Positions 24,994 to 33,836 of a stretch of 35,106 bases of DNA are shown piece after piece. Position 1 is the stretch's first letter, and every line of letters starts with the position of its first letter. The position numbers and the translations under genes were made by a program. Origin of the DNA: an uncultured Paracoccaceae bacterium (GTDB lineage Bacteria; Pseudomonadota; Alphaproteobacteria; Rhodobacterales; Rhodobacteraceae); the NCBI GenBank assembly GCA_938028765.1, contig CALIZF010000007.1, positions 1 through 35,106 on the forward strand, given 5' to 3'. The notes below the pieces were generated by a model, which had not been told where the DNA came from, did not search any database, and saw only the letters and a program-made list of their open reading frames with translations.

Positions 24994-26133
24994 CCCGAGG
25001 GGCTGCCAGCGGCCGGGATCGGCTGCCGCGATCTCTTCCGTCACCAGCGCGCTGCGGCCGAGCCTCTTGGTCAGGTCGTCGAGGCGGGTGACTGTATTCA
25101 CGACCTCGCTGATCGCGGTGAACGCGAGGCGATCGGGCACGCCCACGTTGCCGAAGTTGACCGGACCCGAGGCGATGACGATCGAGAAACGGATTTCCGG
25201 CGCGTCGGCGCTGCGCGCGGCCTCTTCCGTCTCCGCGAGGTCGAGCGCACGCTCCATCGCGCGCACCGCCGCCCGGGCGGTGTCGGCAAAGCCGAGGTCG
25301 CCCTTGACCGGGAAGATGCCGAGGACTGCATCGCCGATGAAGGCCAGAACCTCGCCCCCCCTCGTCGATCACGGCCCGCGCAGTGCAGGCGTAGTAGCGG
25401 TGCAGCACCTCGAGGCAGGCCCCGGGCTTCATCCGGGCGGACGTGCGGGCGGATCCGCGCAGGTCCGAATACCACACGACCGCGTTGATCGCAGCCCCGT
25501 CGCCGAGGCGGATGTCGCCCAACGGCACCCGCTGGGCGCCCGTGGGGCCGAGGAAGGCTTCGGCCACATTGCTCAGCACGCGCACCTGAAGGGTGACGCG
25601 GCAGGCCACCCCGAAGGCGCGCTGCACGCGGACGAGAGCCGCGATGCCAGCCTCCGAAAAGCCGCCCTCCCGCCGGGTGGACCAGCTGGCCATGATCCCG
25701 GTCCGGCCCTAATCGAAATGCCTGATGCGGGCGATGCGGGCCATCGACGCGGTGATGAGGGAGTCGGCGAACCCCTGCTTGCGCTACTCGGGCAGGATCG
25801 GGAAGTCGGCCATCGCCTCGGGGCCGGTCAGGCGGCGGCGCAGGAAGTCGAGCCCGTGCGCGTGCACGAAGTAGAAGGGCGACTTCTTCCGGGCGTCGCC
25901 GTTCTCGCTGCCCGCACCGACCTGGATCAGGCGGGGACCCGATCCGAGACTCCACTCCGCGTTCTCGGCGCGGAACAGGGGGCGAAGCGCGGGCTAGTTC
26001 AGCACCGCGCGTTCAAGCGGGATGCCCGCGCGCCGCAGGCGGTGGCAGAGGTCGTTGACCAGGGCGATGATGTCCACGTCGTCGAGCGCGGCATCCATAA
26101 GCCAGTCTTCGATCTGCGCGATGGTTGTCCGGT
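24994..26133 (-). pseudogene. adenylate/guanylate cyclase-like protein, disrupted
   Basis: Reading the minus strand in one frame gives a coherent protein: AQIEDWLMDAALDDVDIIALV... RAVLN, stop, RPLFRAENAEWSLGSG..SPFYFVHAHGLDFLRRRLTG..DFPILPE, stop, RKQGFADSLI..HFD, stop, GRTGIMASWSTRREGGFSEAGIAAL, then the class III cyclase core WYSDLRG. The three stops are all TAG (25994-25996, 25784-25786, 25709-25711). A run of seven C (25355-25361) shifts the frame; with six, it continues as VIDEGGEVLAFIGDAVLGIFP to RLDDLTKRLGRS and WQPLG. Both metal aspartates remain, but the usual purine-contacting Lys (VLKF) and Asp (LDFT) are Ala (VLAF, LAFT). The C-terminus fades out. Confidence 0.85.
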
Positions 26134-26231
26134 GGCCATGCGCAGAAGGCAGGACGGCGGGACCGCGACTGAAAGCCCCTCGCGCGACGAGAGGCGGCTC
26201 GGCGCGCGCATGTGATGTGCGTCGCGGCCGG

Positions 26232-27950
26232 TTACGTCCGCGTGCCCGAAAACCGCGCCTGCCAGTCGGCCCGTTCCTCGTCCGTGACCTTCCGGAACAG
26301 GACATCGGGCGTCGCGAAGGCGTGGCCGGGCGACAGGATGGCGAGCGCCGCGGGCACATCGTCCGGCCATGTCCAGTCGGTGCAGCCGAGGGCCGCCATC
26401 ATCGTCTCGGCAGCGTCCGGTATGAAAGGGCGCGATAGCACGGCATAAAGGCGGATAAGGTTCAGCGCGAGACGGGTCTGCGCCGCCGCCGTGTCCGGGT
26501 CGGTCTTGACCACCGACCACGGCGCGGCCGCCTGCAGATACTCGTTCCCCGCAACCCAGATCGCGCGCAGCTCGGCCGCCGCCTTGCGCACCTCGATCGC
26601 CTCGAGGTGGCCTTCGTAGGCGCGGATGCGCGCGGCAAGGTCGGCCGCCAGCCCGGCCTCGCGCGGGCCGCCCTCCCCGCCCGCCGGCACCGCCTCGCCG
26701 AACTTCGACCGGCAGAACTTGGTCACCCGGCTGACAAGGTTCCCCAGCACGTCGGCCAGATCCTTGTTGACCGAGACCTGGAAGTTTTCCCAGGTGAATT
26801 CGGTGTCCGAGGTCTCGGGCGCGTGGGACAGCAGCCACCAGCGCCAGTAGTCGGCCGGCAGAAGCGCCAGCGCCTGGTCCATGAACACGCCCCGGCCCTG
26901 GCTGGTCGAGAATTGCCCGCCGTCATAGTTCAGGTAGTTGAACGACTTGATGTAATCGACAAGCTTCCACGGCTCGCCCGACCCGAGGATCGTGGCGGGG
27001 AAGCTGAGCGTGTGGAAGGGCACGTTGTCCTTGCCCATGAACTGGGTATAGCGCACGTCGTTCGCGCCCTCGTCGGTGCGCCACCAGCGCCGCCAGGCCG
27101 CGTCGGGCAGCCCGTGGGCATCGGCCCATTCGGCGGTGCCGGCGATGTATTCGATGGGGGCGTCGAACCAGACGTAGAAGACCTTGCCTTCCATCCCCTG
27201 CCAGGGCGCGCCGGGAAACTGTACCGGCACTCCCCATGTCAGGTCGCGGGTGATGCCGCGGTCCTGCAACCCTTCCCCGTCGTCGAGCCACTTGAGCGCG
27301 ATCGAGGTCGAGAGCACCGGCCAGTCCGTGCGCGACGTGATCCAGGCGCGCAGCCGGTCGCGCAGGAGGGATTGGCGCAGGTAGAGGTGCCGCGTCGTCC
27401 GCACCTCAAGGTCGGTCGCCCCTGAGATCGCCGAACGGGGGTTGATGAGGTCGCGCGGCTCGAGCTGCTTGGTGCAGTTCTCGCACTGGTCGCCGCGGGC
27501 GTTCGCATAGCCGCAGGCCGGGCAGGTGCCGACGATGTAGCGGTCGGGCAGGAACCGGCCGTCGGTGGGGGAATAGACCTGTTGCTCCGTCACTTCCGCG
27601 ATCAGGCCGTGCTCGGCCAGCCGGCGGGCGAAGTGCTGCGTCAGCGCGTGGTTGCGCGCCGAGGACGAGCGGCCGAAATGGTCGAACGACAGCCGGAAGC
27701 CCTCGGCAAGCGTCTTCTGCACGGCGTGCATCTCGGCGCAGTAATCGGCCACGGGCTTGCCCGCCTTGGCGGCGGCAAGCTCGGCCGGGGTGCCGTGTTC
27801 GTCGGTGGCGCAGATGAACATCACCTCGTGCCCGCGCGCGCGCAGGTAGCGGGCGTAGAGGTCGGCCGGCAGCTGCGACCCCACGAGGTTCCCGAGGTGC
27901 TTGATCCCGTTGATATAGGGGATGGCGGACGTGATCAGGTGACGTGCCAT
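26232..27950 (-). CDS. metG: methionyl-tRNA synthetase
   Basis: 572 residues. It charges tRNA-Met. The HIGH-type motif is HLGN in [12 protein letters not shown] near the N-terminus. A four-cysteine zinc knuckle is present (GTCPACGY and QCENCTK). The KMSKS loop reads QFSTS where KFSxS is usual, followed by [11 protein letters not shown]. The anticodon-binding helical domain ends the protein; there is no C-terminal EMAP/tRNA-binding domain, as normal for this class in alphaproteobacteria. The start is the ATG at 27950. It is followed by the cyclase pseudogene about 100 bp downstream on the same strand. Confidence 0.97.
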   Translation of the reverse strand: MARHLITSAIPYINGIKHLGNLVGSQLPADLYARYLRARGHEVMFICATDEHGTPAELAAAKAGKPVADYCAEMHAVQKTLAEGFRLSFDHFGRSSSARNHALTQHFARRLAEHGLIAEVTEQQVYSPTDGRFLPDRYIVGTCPACGYANARGDQCENCTKQLEPRDLINPRSAISGATDLEVRTTRHLYLRQSLLRDRLRAWITSRTDWPVLSTSIALKWLDDGEGLQDRGITRDLTWGVPVQFPGAPWQGMEGKVFYVWFDAPIEYIAGTAEWADAHGLPDAAWRRWWRTDEGANDVRYTQFMGKDNVPFHTLSFPATILGSGEPWKLVDYIKSFNYLNYDGGQFSTSQGRGVFMDQALALLPADYWRWWLLSHAPETSDTEFTWENFQVSVNKDLADVLGNLVSRVTKFCRSKFGEAVPAGGEGGPREAGLAADLAARIRAYEGHLEAIEVRKAAAELRAIWVAGNEYLQAAAPWSVVKTDPDTAAAQTRLALNLIRLYAVLSRPFIPDAAETMMAALGCTDWTWPDDVPAALAILSPGHAFATPDVLFRKVTDEERADWQARFSGTRT

Positions 27951-28208
27951 GCGCGGCCTTCGATGCAGGGGTGCGCGCCCCCTTAGCGCGCCCCGCCGCC
28001 GCGCGCCAGTAGGCGGCGGCGGGCGGGTACTGCGGCCGCACGAAATCCGGCGCGGGGCCCGCGACCGAACCCCGGGCGCGGCCGGTGCCGCGGCCGGGAT
28101 CGCGGGGGCCTTGCGGGCGCGCCAAGCCCGCCGGACAGGGGGCCGACACGGCCGGATGCGGCGCGCAGCCGGTCGCGGCGGCGCGTCCCTGCCGGCCGGT
28201 GCCGCCGG

Positions 28209-28958
28209 TCAGCGCGCGCAGTAGCCGCCGTCGATCAGGTGATAGCTGCCGGTGATGAAGCCCGCCCGGTCCGACAGCAGGAACAGCGTCAGCGCCGCCA
28301 CCTCGTCCGGCCGGCCGAGGCGGCCGGCCGGATGCAGCGCCGCGAGCCCCGCCTTCGCGTCGGCGGGAAGGTTGTCGAGCAGCGGTGTGTCGATGAAGGC
28401 CGGGCCGACCGCGTTGACGCGGATCCCCTGCCCCGCGTGGTCCAGCGCCGCTGTCCGCGTCAGGCCGAGCAGCGCATGCTTGGCCGCCGTATAGGCGGGG
28501 GCGCCGGCGAAGCCGACCGACCCGAGGATCGAGGCGATATTGACGATCGCCCCGCCGCCCGCAGCCGCCATGTGCGGGATCGCCGCGCGCATCCCGAAGA
28601 ATACCCCGTCGAGGTTCACCGCGATGACACGCCGCCAGCCGTCCAGCGGGTAGTCGCCTGTGGGGGCGAGCGGCCCGCCGATGCCCGCGTTGTTGACGAG
28701 GAGGTGCAGCCCCCGCTCCGCCGCAACGCGGTCACACAGCGCCGCGACCGCACCGGCGTCGGCCACGTCCAGCGCCGCCGCCTCGGCCTGCCCGCCCGCG
28801 GCGGCGATTGCCGCCGCGGTCTCGGCCGCTGTCGCCCCGTCAAGGTCGGTCGCCACCACATGCGCGCCCGATGCGCCCAGCTCGCGCGCGATCGCCGCGC
28901 CGATCCCCGAGCCCGCGCCGGTCACGATCGCGGTCCTGCCGTCGAAACGGATGTCCAT
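28209..28958 (-). CDS. short-chain dehydrogenase/reductase (classical SDR)
   Basis: 249 residues. It is an NAD(P)-dependent oxidoreductase of unknown substrate. Cofactor motif TGAGSGIG (13-20), NNAG, catalytic serine in NIASILGS, YTAAK with the catalytic Tyr/Lys, and the C-terminal GSYHLIDGGY typical of the family. An aspartate at the end of the second strand (TDLDG) suggests NAD preference. The ATG at 28958 has GGGAGG about 8 nt upstream. It lies 65 nt behind aroQ on the same strand. There is no pathway link that I can see. Confidence 0.9.
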   Translation of the reverse strand: MDIRFDGRTAIVTGAGSGIGAAIARELGASGAHVVATDLDGATAAETAAAIAAAGGQAEAAALDVADAGAVAALCDRVAAERGLHLLVNNAGIGGPLAPTGDYPLDGWRRVIAVNLDGVFFGMRAAIPHMAAAGGGAIVNIASILGSVGFAGAPAYTAAKHALLGLTRTAALDHAGQGIRVNAVGPAFIDTPLLDNLPADAKAGLAALHPAGRLGRPDEVAALTLFLLSDRAGFITGSYHLIDGGYCAR

Positions 28959-29023
28959 GCCTTGCCCTCCCCGGTTGCCGTCGGAAGGCTGACCGGTGCG
29001 GCCGGCCGCTGCCTTGACCGAGG

Positions 29024-29458
29024 TCAACCGAGCAGCGTCGCCATCCGCCGCAGCGCCAGCATGTAGCCCTCGGTGCCGCAGCCGGCGATGATCCCGTCCG
29101 CGCGCAACGACACGAAGGAGCGGTGCCGGAACGCCTCGCGCCGGTGGATGTTCGAGATGTGAACCTCGATCACCTTCCCCGCGAAGGCGTTCAGCGCGTC
29201 GAGGATGGCGACCGAGGTATGCGTGTAGGCGCCGGGGTTGATGACGATGCCCTGCGCCGTGCCGCGCGCGGCCTGGATCAGCTCGACCATCGCGCCCTCA
29301 TGGTTGGTCTGCGCGCACACCAGCGTCAGGCCGAGCTGCCGGGCAAGCGTCGCCGCGGCGGCCTCCACGTCCGCCAGCGTCTCGCGCCCGTAGATTTCGG
29401 GCTCGCGCAGACCGAGCAGGTTCAGGTTCGGGCCGTTCAAGAGGTGGACGGTCGGCAT
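29024..29458 (-). CDS. aroQ: type II 3-dehydroquinate dehydratase
   Basis: 144 residues. It dehydrates 3-dehydroquinate to 3-dehydroshikimate in the shikimate pathway; type II enzymes are dodecamers. The signature [18 protein letters not shown] (7-24) contains the flexible-loop arginine and catalytic tyrosine; [16 protein letters not shown] carries the asparagine and threonine substrate contacts; [18 protein letters not shown] carries the catalytic histidine (HISN). It is complete. Thirteen nt separate it from the MFS gene upstream, so the two are probably co-transcribed. Confidence 0.97.
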   Translation of the reverse strand: MPTVHLLNGPNLNLLGLREPEIYGRETLADVEAAAATLARQLGLTLVCAQTNHEGAMVELIQAARGTAQGIVINPGAYTHTSVAILDALNAFAGKVIEVHISNIHRREAFRHRSFVSLRADGIIAGCGTEGYMLALRRMATLLG

Positions 29459-29471
29459 GGCAGGGTCTCCG

Positions 29472-30695
29472 TCACGGGCGGTCGTCGTTGCGGCCGAGAA
29501 GCCGGCCGATCAGATAGGAGGTGCGGGGTTCGTAGACATAGCCCGTCCGCGCCTCGGGCGACGGCCGGCGGCTCATCCGGTAAAGGCCGAAGGCCACCAG
29601 CATGACATGGGCCGCGCCGATGAAGGCGAACATGCCGGACGGCCCGAAGCGCGCGATCAGGACCGAGGCGATGACGGGACTGGCGATCGCCCCGACCCCG
29701 TAGAGGAACATCAGCGCCGCCGACAGCTCCACCCGCTCCAGCGGTTCGGCGAAATCGTGGGCATGGGCGGTCGAGACGGAATAGATCGGGAAGGTCGCGA
29801 AGCCGAAAAACCCCGCAGCGAGGAACACCGCCGTCGGCCCCGCCTGGCCCAGAACCACGGTCAGCGCGCAGGCCGCAACCGAGGCGACCGACAGCCAGAT
29901 CAGCACAACCCGCCGGTCGTGGCGGTCTGCCAGCCAGCCCACGGGCAGCTGCGCGACGGCCCCGCCGAGCACATAGGCCGCAAGAAACAGCGCGATCGCA
30001 TCGGCCGGCAGGCCGACCGCGATGCCGTAGAGCGGCCCCACCATGCGGAACGCCGCCCCCGTGATGCCCGACACCACCACCCCGACCGCGGCGAGGGGGG
30101 AGCGCGTCCAGGCCAGCCGCGGGCGCAGGCGGGGCGCTGCCCCCGTCTCGGGCGCCTCCGCCCGGGTCAGCACCAGCGGGAACAGCGCCGAACAGGTCAG
30201 CAGCGCAAGGACCGTGTAGCTGAGGTATTCCGCCGGCGGCAGGACCGCGATGATCAGCTGCGCGGCCAGCGACCCCGTGATGTCCACCACCCGGTAGACG
30301 CCCATGGCGCGCCCGCGCGTGGCGTTCGTCACCTTGGCCTGCATCCAGGCCTCGACGATGGTATAGCACCCCGCCACCGCCAGACCCGCCGCCACCCGCA
30401 TCGCCGCCCAGGCCCAGGGATGCGGCACCAGCATGTGCGCGAGGACGCCGATGGTGCCCGCGGCGATGAAGGCCGCGAAGGCGCGGGAATGGCCGACCTC
30501 GCCCATCAGCCGCGGCGCCCACCAGCAGCCGACGAAGAACCCCAGGAAATGCGCCGAGCCCAGCATCCCGATCTCGGCCGCGGTGAAGTCCAGCGCCACG
30601 CCCGACAGCGCATCGAGCGGCGCGACGCCGCCAAGGCCGAGTTGCAGCAGGAACACCGACAGGAACAGCGCGGCGAAGGAGACGAGAAGGCGCAT
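29472..30695 (-). CDS. MFS transporter (YcaD-like)
   Basis: 407 residues with about twelve membrane segments in two halves and a central polar loop ([20 protein letters not shown]). The motif [15 protein letters not shown] between segments 8 and 9 is the second-half MFS loop; [10 protein letters not shown] lies after segment 4. The N-terminus [20 protein letters not shown] is the first segment. The substrate is not defined. The gene sits between the SHMT-like gene (89 nt upstream) and aroQ (13 nt downstream), all on the minus strand. Confidence 0.88.
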   Translation of the reverse strand: MRLLVSFAALFLSVFLLQLGLGGVAPLDALSGVALDFTAAEIGMLGSAHFLGFFVGCWWAPRLMGEVGHSRAFAAFIAAGTIGVLAHMLVPHPWAWAAMRVAAGLAVAGCYTIVEAWMQAKVTNATRGRAMGVYRVVDITGSLAAQLIIAVLPPAEYLSYTVLALLTCSALFPLVLTRAEAPETGAAPRLRPRLAWTRSPLAAVGVVVSGITGAAFRMVGPLYGIAVGLPADAIALFLAAYVLGGAVAQLPVGWLADRHDRRVVLIWLSVASVAACALTVVLGQAGPTAVFLAAGFFGFATFPIYSVSTAHAHDFAEPLERVELSAALMFLYGVGAIASPVIASVLIARFGPSGMFAFIGAAHVMLVAFGLYRMSRRPSPEARTGYVYEPRTSYLIGRLLGRNDDRP

Positions 30696-30784
30696 GGGGC
30701 AGGTCCGGCCGGGTGCGGCAGGCTAGCCACGGATCGCAGGCCCCGTCCACCCCGGACATGCCCGCGGCGGCGGTGCCGGGCGGA

Positions 30785-32101
30785 TCAGTCCGACACGAAA
30801 TGCAGGCCGGCGAAGCCCGCGCGCCAGGCCGCCACCTCGGGCGCGAGGCGTTCGGGCGCGTCCGACCGCAGCGCGGCGGCGATCAGGGCGGCCATGCGCG
30901 GGGCATCGGCCGCGGTCACGCCGCGCCGCACGATCTCGGGCGTGCCGAGGCGCAGGCCGTTCGCATCGCCCGGGACCGGCGGCAGGGGCAGGCCGATGCC
31001 GCTGGCGAGGAAGCCCGCGCGCCGCAGGTGCCGCGCCGCCGCCTGACCGCCGCCGAAGGGCGCCGCCTCCAGCGCGAACTGGTGCGTCGCGGTGCCGCCG
31101 CGGTCCGCGGCATGGACGGGCAGCCCCTCGGCTGCCAGCGCCGCAGCCAACGCCCGCGCGACCGCCGCCATCGCAGCCGCATAGGCCGGCCCGTGCACCG
31201 CCCAGTCGGTCAGCGCCACGCCGAGCGCCGCGACGCGACCCAGATCGAAGTTAGCGGTCATGCCGGGATAGGCGATGGCATCGAGCCGCCCCGCCAGCGC
31301 ATCGTCGTTCGTGACGATCAGGCCGCCGGGCGGGCCGCCCAGGCTCTTGTAGGTGCTCATTGTCATCAGGTGCGCACCTTCGGCCAGCGGGTTCGGCACC
31401 GCGCCGCCGGCGATCATCCCGCAGAGATGCGCGGCATCGACCATCAGCGCGGCCCCGACCTCGTCGGCGATCGCGCGCAGTGCAGCCACCGGGTGCGGCC
31501 ACAGGTTCAGGCTGCCGCCGATGGTGATGACCCGTGGCCGCACCCGACGCGCAAGGTCGCGCAGCGCGTCGGTGTCAACGGTGTAGCTCACAGGATCGAC
31601 CGGCGCAGGATGCGTGACAAGGCCATACAGCCCCGCGCAGCCCGCCGCGTGGTGCGTCACATGCCCGCCGATCGCCGGCGGCGGTGCGATCACCGCGTCG
31701 CCCGGCCGCGCCAGCGCCATGAAGGCCCAGAGGTTCGCCATCGCGCCCGACCCCGGCCGCACCTCGGCGTGGCGCGCGCCGAAGATGCGCGCGGCAAGGG
31801 CGGCCGCGATCACCTCGATCTCTTCCGCCGCCTCGAGGCCCGTCTCGTATTTCTCGCCCGGATGCCCCAGCGACGGCCGGCTGCCGAGGCCCGCGGCCAT
31901 CAGCGCCTCGGCCCGCGGGTTCATCACATTGGCCGCGGGGTTGAGGTTGAAGCAGTCGGCGTCGTGGATCGCCCGGGTTCGCGCGGCAAGCTGCGCGATG
32001 CGCCTGGCCAACGCCGCGGGCGGCAGGGCGGCGTTCGCCGCCTCGAGGGCGGCGGTGCGCGCGGCGGCGACGGGGGACATCCACGGGCGGTGTTCGGTCA
32101 T
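30785..32101 (-). CDS. SHMT-like PLP-dependent enzyme (fold type I), atypical
   Basis: 438 residues. It aligns in pattern with serine hydroxymethyltransferase: NLNPAANVMNP, GHPGEKYETG, GSGAMANLWAFMAL, GGHVTH (H147 region), VDAAHLCGMIAGG (D222, H225) and the PLP lysine K252 in MSTYKSLGGPPGGLIV. In SHMT the corresponding strings are SENxxSP, GYPGKRYYGG and TTTHKTLRGPRGG. So the glutamate of SEN, the YY pair and the His before the lysine are changed. The enzyme may act on another beta-hydroxy amino acid (for example alpha-methylserine or a threonine aldolase reaction) rather than folate-dependent serine/glycine exchange; this is inference. The start at 32101 has GAGG 7 nt upstream. Confidence 0.82.
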   Translation of the reverse strand: MTEHRPWMSPVAAARTAALEAANAALPPAALARRIAQLAARTRAIHDADCFNLNPAANVMNPRAEALMAAGLGSRPSLGHPGEKYETGLEAAEEIEVIAAALAARIFGARHAEVRPGSGAMANLWAFMALARPGDAVIAPPPAIGGHVTHHAAGCAGLYGLVTHPAPVDPVSYTVDTDALRDLARRVRPRVITIGGSLNLWPHPVAALRAIADEVGAALMVDAAHLCGMIAGGAVPNPLAEGAHLMTMSTYKSLGGPPGGLIVTNDDALAGRLDAIAYPGMTANFDLGRVAALGVALTDWAVHGPAYAAAMAAVARALAAALAAEGLPVHAADRGGTATHQFALEAAPFGGGQAAARHLRRAGFLASGIGLPLPPVPGDANGLRLGTPEIVRRGVTAADAPRMAALIAAALRSDAPERLAPEVAAWRAGFAGLHFVSD

Positions 32102-32228
32102 GGCGGGCCTCGGTTCCGGTCGCACCGACCCTGCCCCGCCCGCGCGCGGCGCGCCACCCCCCGGTTTGCCCTTGCGCGCCGGGCCGCGCGGCCCTACGTG
32201 CCCTGCGCCCCTCCCGCACGAGGCCGCG

Positions 32229-32636
32229 ATGACCGCCGACACGACCCGCGACCTGATCGCCCGCTACTATGCCGCCTTCAACGCCGGCGACGCCGAAGGG
32301 ATGCTGGCCTGCGTGACCGACGACGTCGAGCACCGCGTGAACGAGGGCGGTGTGCGCCGCGGCCGCGCGCTGTTCGCCGAGTTCTGCGCCCACATGGGCG
32401 AAAGCTACCGCGAGCGGTTGGCGGACATCGTCGTGATGGCCACGCCCGACGGCGCGCGGGCAGCGGCCGAGTTCACCGTCCACGGCACCTACCTTCGGAC
32501 CGATCCCGGCCTGCCCGAGGCGCGCGGCCAGACCTACGTCCTGCCGGCCGGCGCGTTCTTCGACATCAGGGACGGCCGGATCGCCCGCATCTCGACCTTC
32601 TACAACCTCGCCGACTGGATCCGGCAGGTCTCGTGA
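32229..32636 (+). CDS. NTF2-like / SnoaL-type protein
   Basis: 135 residues. The family fold is a cone-shaped alpha+beta barrel used by ketosteroid isomerases and many small enzymes. Typical elements: RDLIARYYAAFNAGDAEGMLACVTDDVEH (split across two helices), GRALFAEFCAHM, AAEFTVHGTYL, and the closing FFDIRDGRIARISTFYNLADWI. The substrate is unknown. GAGG lies 5 nt before the ATG. The stop overlaps the GTG of the GNAT gene as GTGA, so the two products are probably made together. Confidence 0.87.
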   Translation: MTADTTRDLIARYYAAFNAGDAEGMLACVTDDVEHRVNEGGVRRGRALFAEFCAHMGESYRERLADIVVMATPDGARAAAEFTVHGTYLRTDPGLPEARGQTYVLPAGAFFDIRDGRIARISTFYNLADWIRQVS

Positions 32637-33232
32637 CGGACGGATCGGGGGTCACTGTCCGCGTGCTGACCGGGACGGCGCTCGATGCCGCGCTCGACGA
32701 CGTGGCGCGGCTGCGCATCGCGGTGTTCCGCGCGTTTCCCTATCTCTACGACGGCGACATGGACTATGAACGCGGTTATGTCGCGTCCTACCGCGACAGC
32801 CCGCAGGCGATCCTCGTCGGGGCCTTCGACGGGCCGCGCCTCGTCGGGGCCGCCACCGGCACGCCGCTCGCCGACCATGCCGACGCCTTCGCGGCGCCCT
32901 TCGCGCCCACGGGCATCGACATCGCCACCGTGTTCTATTGCGCCGAATCGGTGCTGCTGCCCGACTACCGCGGCCGCGGGATCGGCCACCGGTTCTTCGA
33001 CCTGCGCGAGGCTCATGCCCGGCGCGAGGGCTTTGCCGCCTGCGCCTTCTGCGCGGTGATCCGCCCGGCCGACCATCCCGCGCGTCCGGCGGACTATTCC
33101 GCGCTCGACCCGTTCTGGCGCGGCCGGGGCTATGCACCGCTGCCGGGCGTGATCGCGCACTTCCGCTGGAAGGATCTGGGCAACGCGGCCGAGACGGAAA
33201 AGCCGCTGCAATTCTGGTTCCGCCGCCTCTGA
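32633..33232 (+). CDS. GNAT family acetyltransferase
   Basis: 199 residues. The acetyl-CoA motif is LLPDYRGRGIGHRFFDLREAHA (about 106-127, with R/G-x-x-G-x-G/A). The N-terminal part has LRIAVFRAFPYLYDGDMDYERGY and the C-terminal part FWRGRGYAPLPGVIAHFRWKD. The start is GTG, overlapping the stop of the NTF2-like gene by 3 nt. The acceptor is unknown. It is convergent with the peroxiredoxin gene 40 nt away. Confidence 0.9.
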   Translation: MTDGSGVTVRVLTGTALDAALDDVARLRIAVFRAFPYLYDGDMDYERGYVASYRDSPQAILVGAFDGPRLVGAATGTPLADHADAFAAPFAPTGIDIATVFYCAESVLLPDYRGRGIGHRFFDLREAHARREGFAACAFCAVIRPADHPARPADYSALDPFWRGRGYAPLPGVIAHFRWKDLGNAAETEKPLQFWFRRL

Positions 33233-33272
33233 CCGGGCCGCGGCGCCGGTGCCGCGGCCGCCCCGGGCCCGT

Positions 33273-33761
33273 TCAGCCCAGGGCTGCCACCATCGCCTCG
33301 CCGCCCGAAATCGCGCAGCCGCGATCGGGCTCGGGGTTCCAGACCCTGACGACCCCGTCCTCGACCATCATCGCATAGCGCTTCGAGCGGTTGATCAACC
33401 CGACGGCGGGCACGCTGAACACCATCCCGATCGAGGCCGAAAAAGCGGCTTCGGGGTCCGACAGCATCGTGATTCCCGCATCGAAGGCGCCCGCTGCACG
33501 GCCCCAGGCGCGCATCACGAACACGTCGTTGACCGCGAGACAGGCAACCTCGTCGATCCCTTTCGATTTCAGCGCGCCGATCGTGCGGATGAACGACGGC
33601 AGATGCTCGGAATCGCAGGTGGGCGTGAAGGCACCCGGCACCGCGAACAGCACGACGCGCCGCCCTGCTGTCAGCGCGGTCGTCGTCACCGCCTCCTGCC
33701 CTTCGGGCGTCACCCTGACCAGCGTCGCCTCGGGCAGCCGCGCCCCGACCGAAAGTTCCAT
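33273..33761 (-). CDS. peroxiredoxin (Prx5/PrxII type)
   Basis: 162 residues. It reduces hydrogen and alkyl peroxides with thiol reductants. The peroxidatic cysteine C49 is in PGAFTPTCDSEHLPSF; most relatives have TPTCS. AVNDVFVMRAW follows in the expected position. A late cysteine in RGCAISGGE (about 150) lies where many relatives have FEVS, and could serve as a resolving cysteine; this is inference. GGAAGG precedes the ATG at 33761. It is divergent from the flavoprotein gene with a 75-bp gap. Confidence 0.93.
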   Translation of the reverse strand: MELSVGARLPEATLVRVTPEGQEAVTTTALTAGRRVVLFAVPGAFTPTCDSEHLPSFIRTIGALKSKGIDEVACLAVNDVFVMRAWGRAAGAFDAGITMLSDPEAAFSASIGMVFSVPAVGLINRSKRYAMMVEDGVVRVWNPEPDRGCAISGGEAMVAALG

Positions 33762-33836
33762 ATCCCCGCCTTCCGTTGCATCCTGCCGGCGCGAAACTAT
33801 AGGGTGACGCCGCGTGCTGGCCAGAGGGAATGCGCG

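Noticed and set aside
24487..25266. Possible intact 259-aa gene for the C-terminal cyclase half
   Set aside because: It has no Shine-Dalgarno or natural start and continues the frame of the upstream part after the seven-C run, so it is a fragment of the pseudogene.
25709..25996. Amber recoding (pyrrolysine or suppression) in the cyclase gene
   Set aside because: TAG serves as a normal stop in at least three other genes of the window, and a frameshift also breaks the gene; decay is simpler.
27951..28208. Small gene in the 258-bp gap upstream of metG
   Set aside because: Open frames run into metG in another frame, with no ribosome binding site and no family resemblance.
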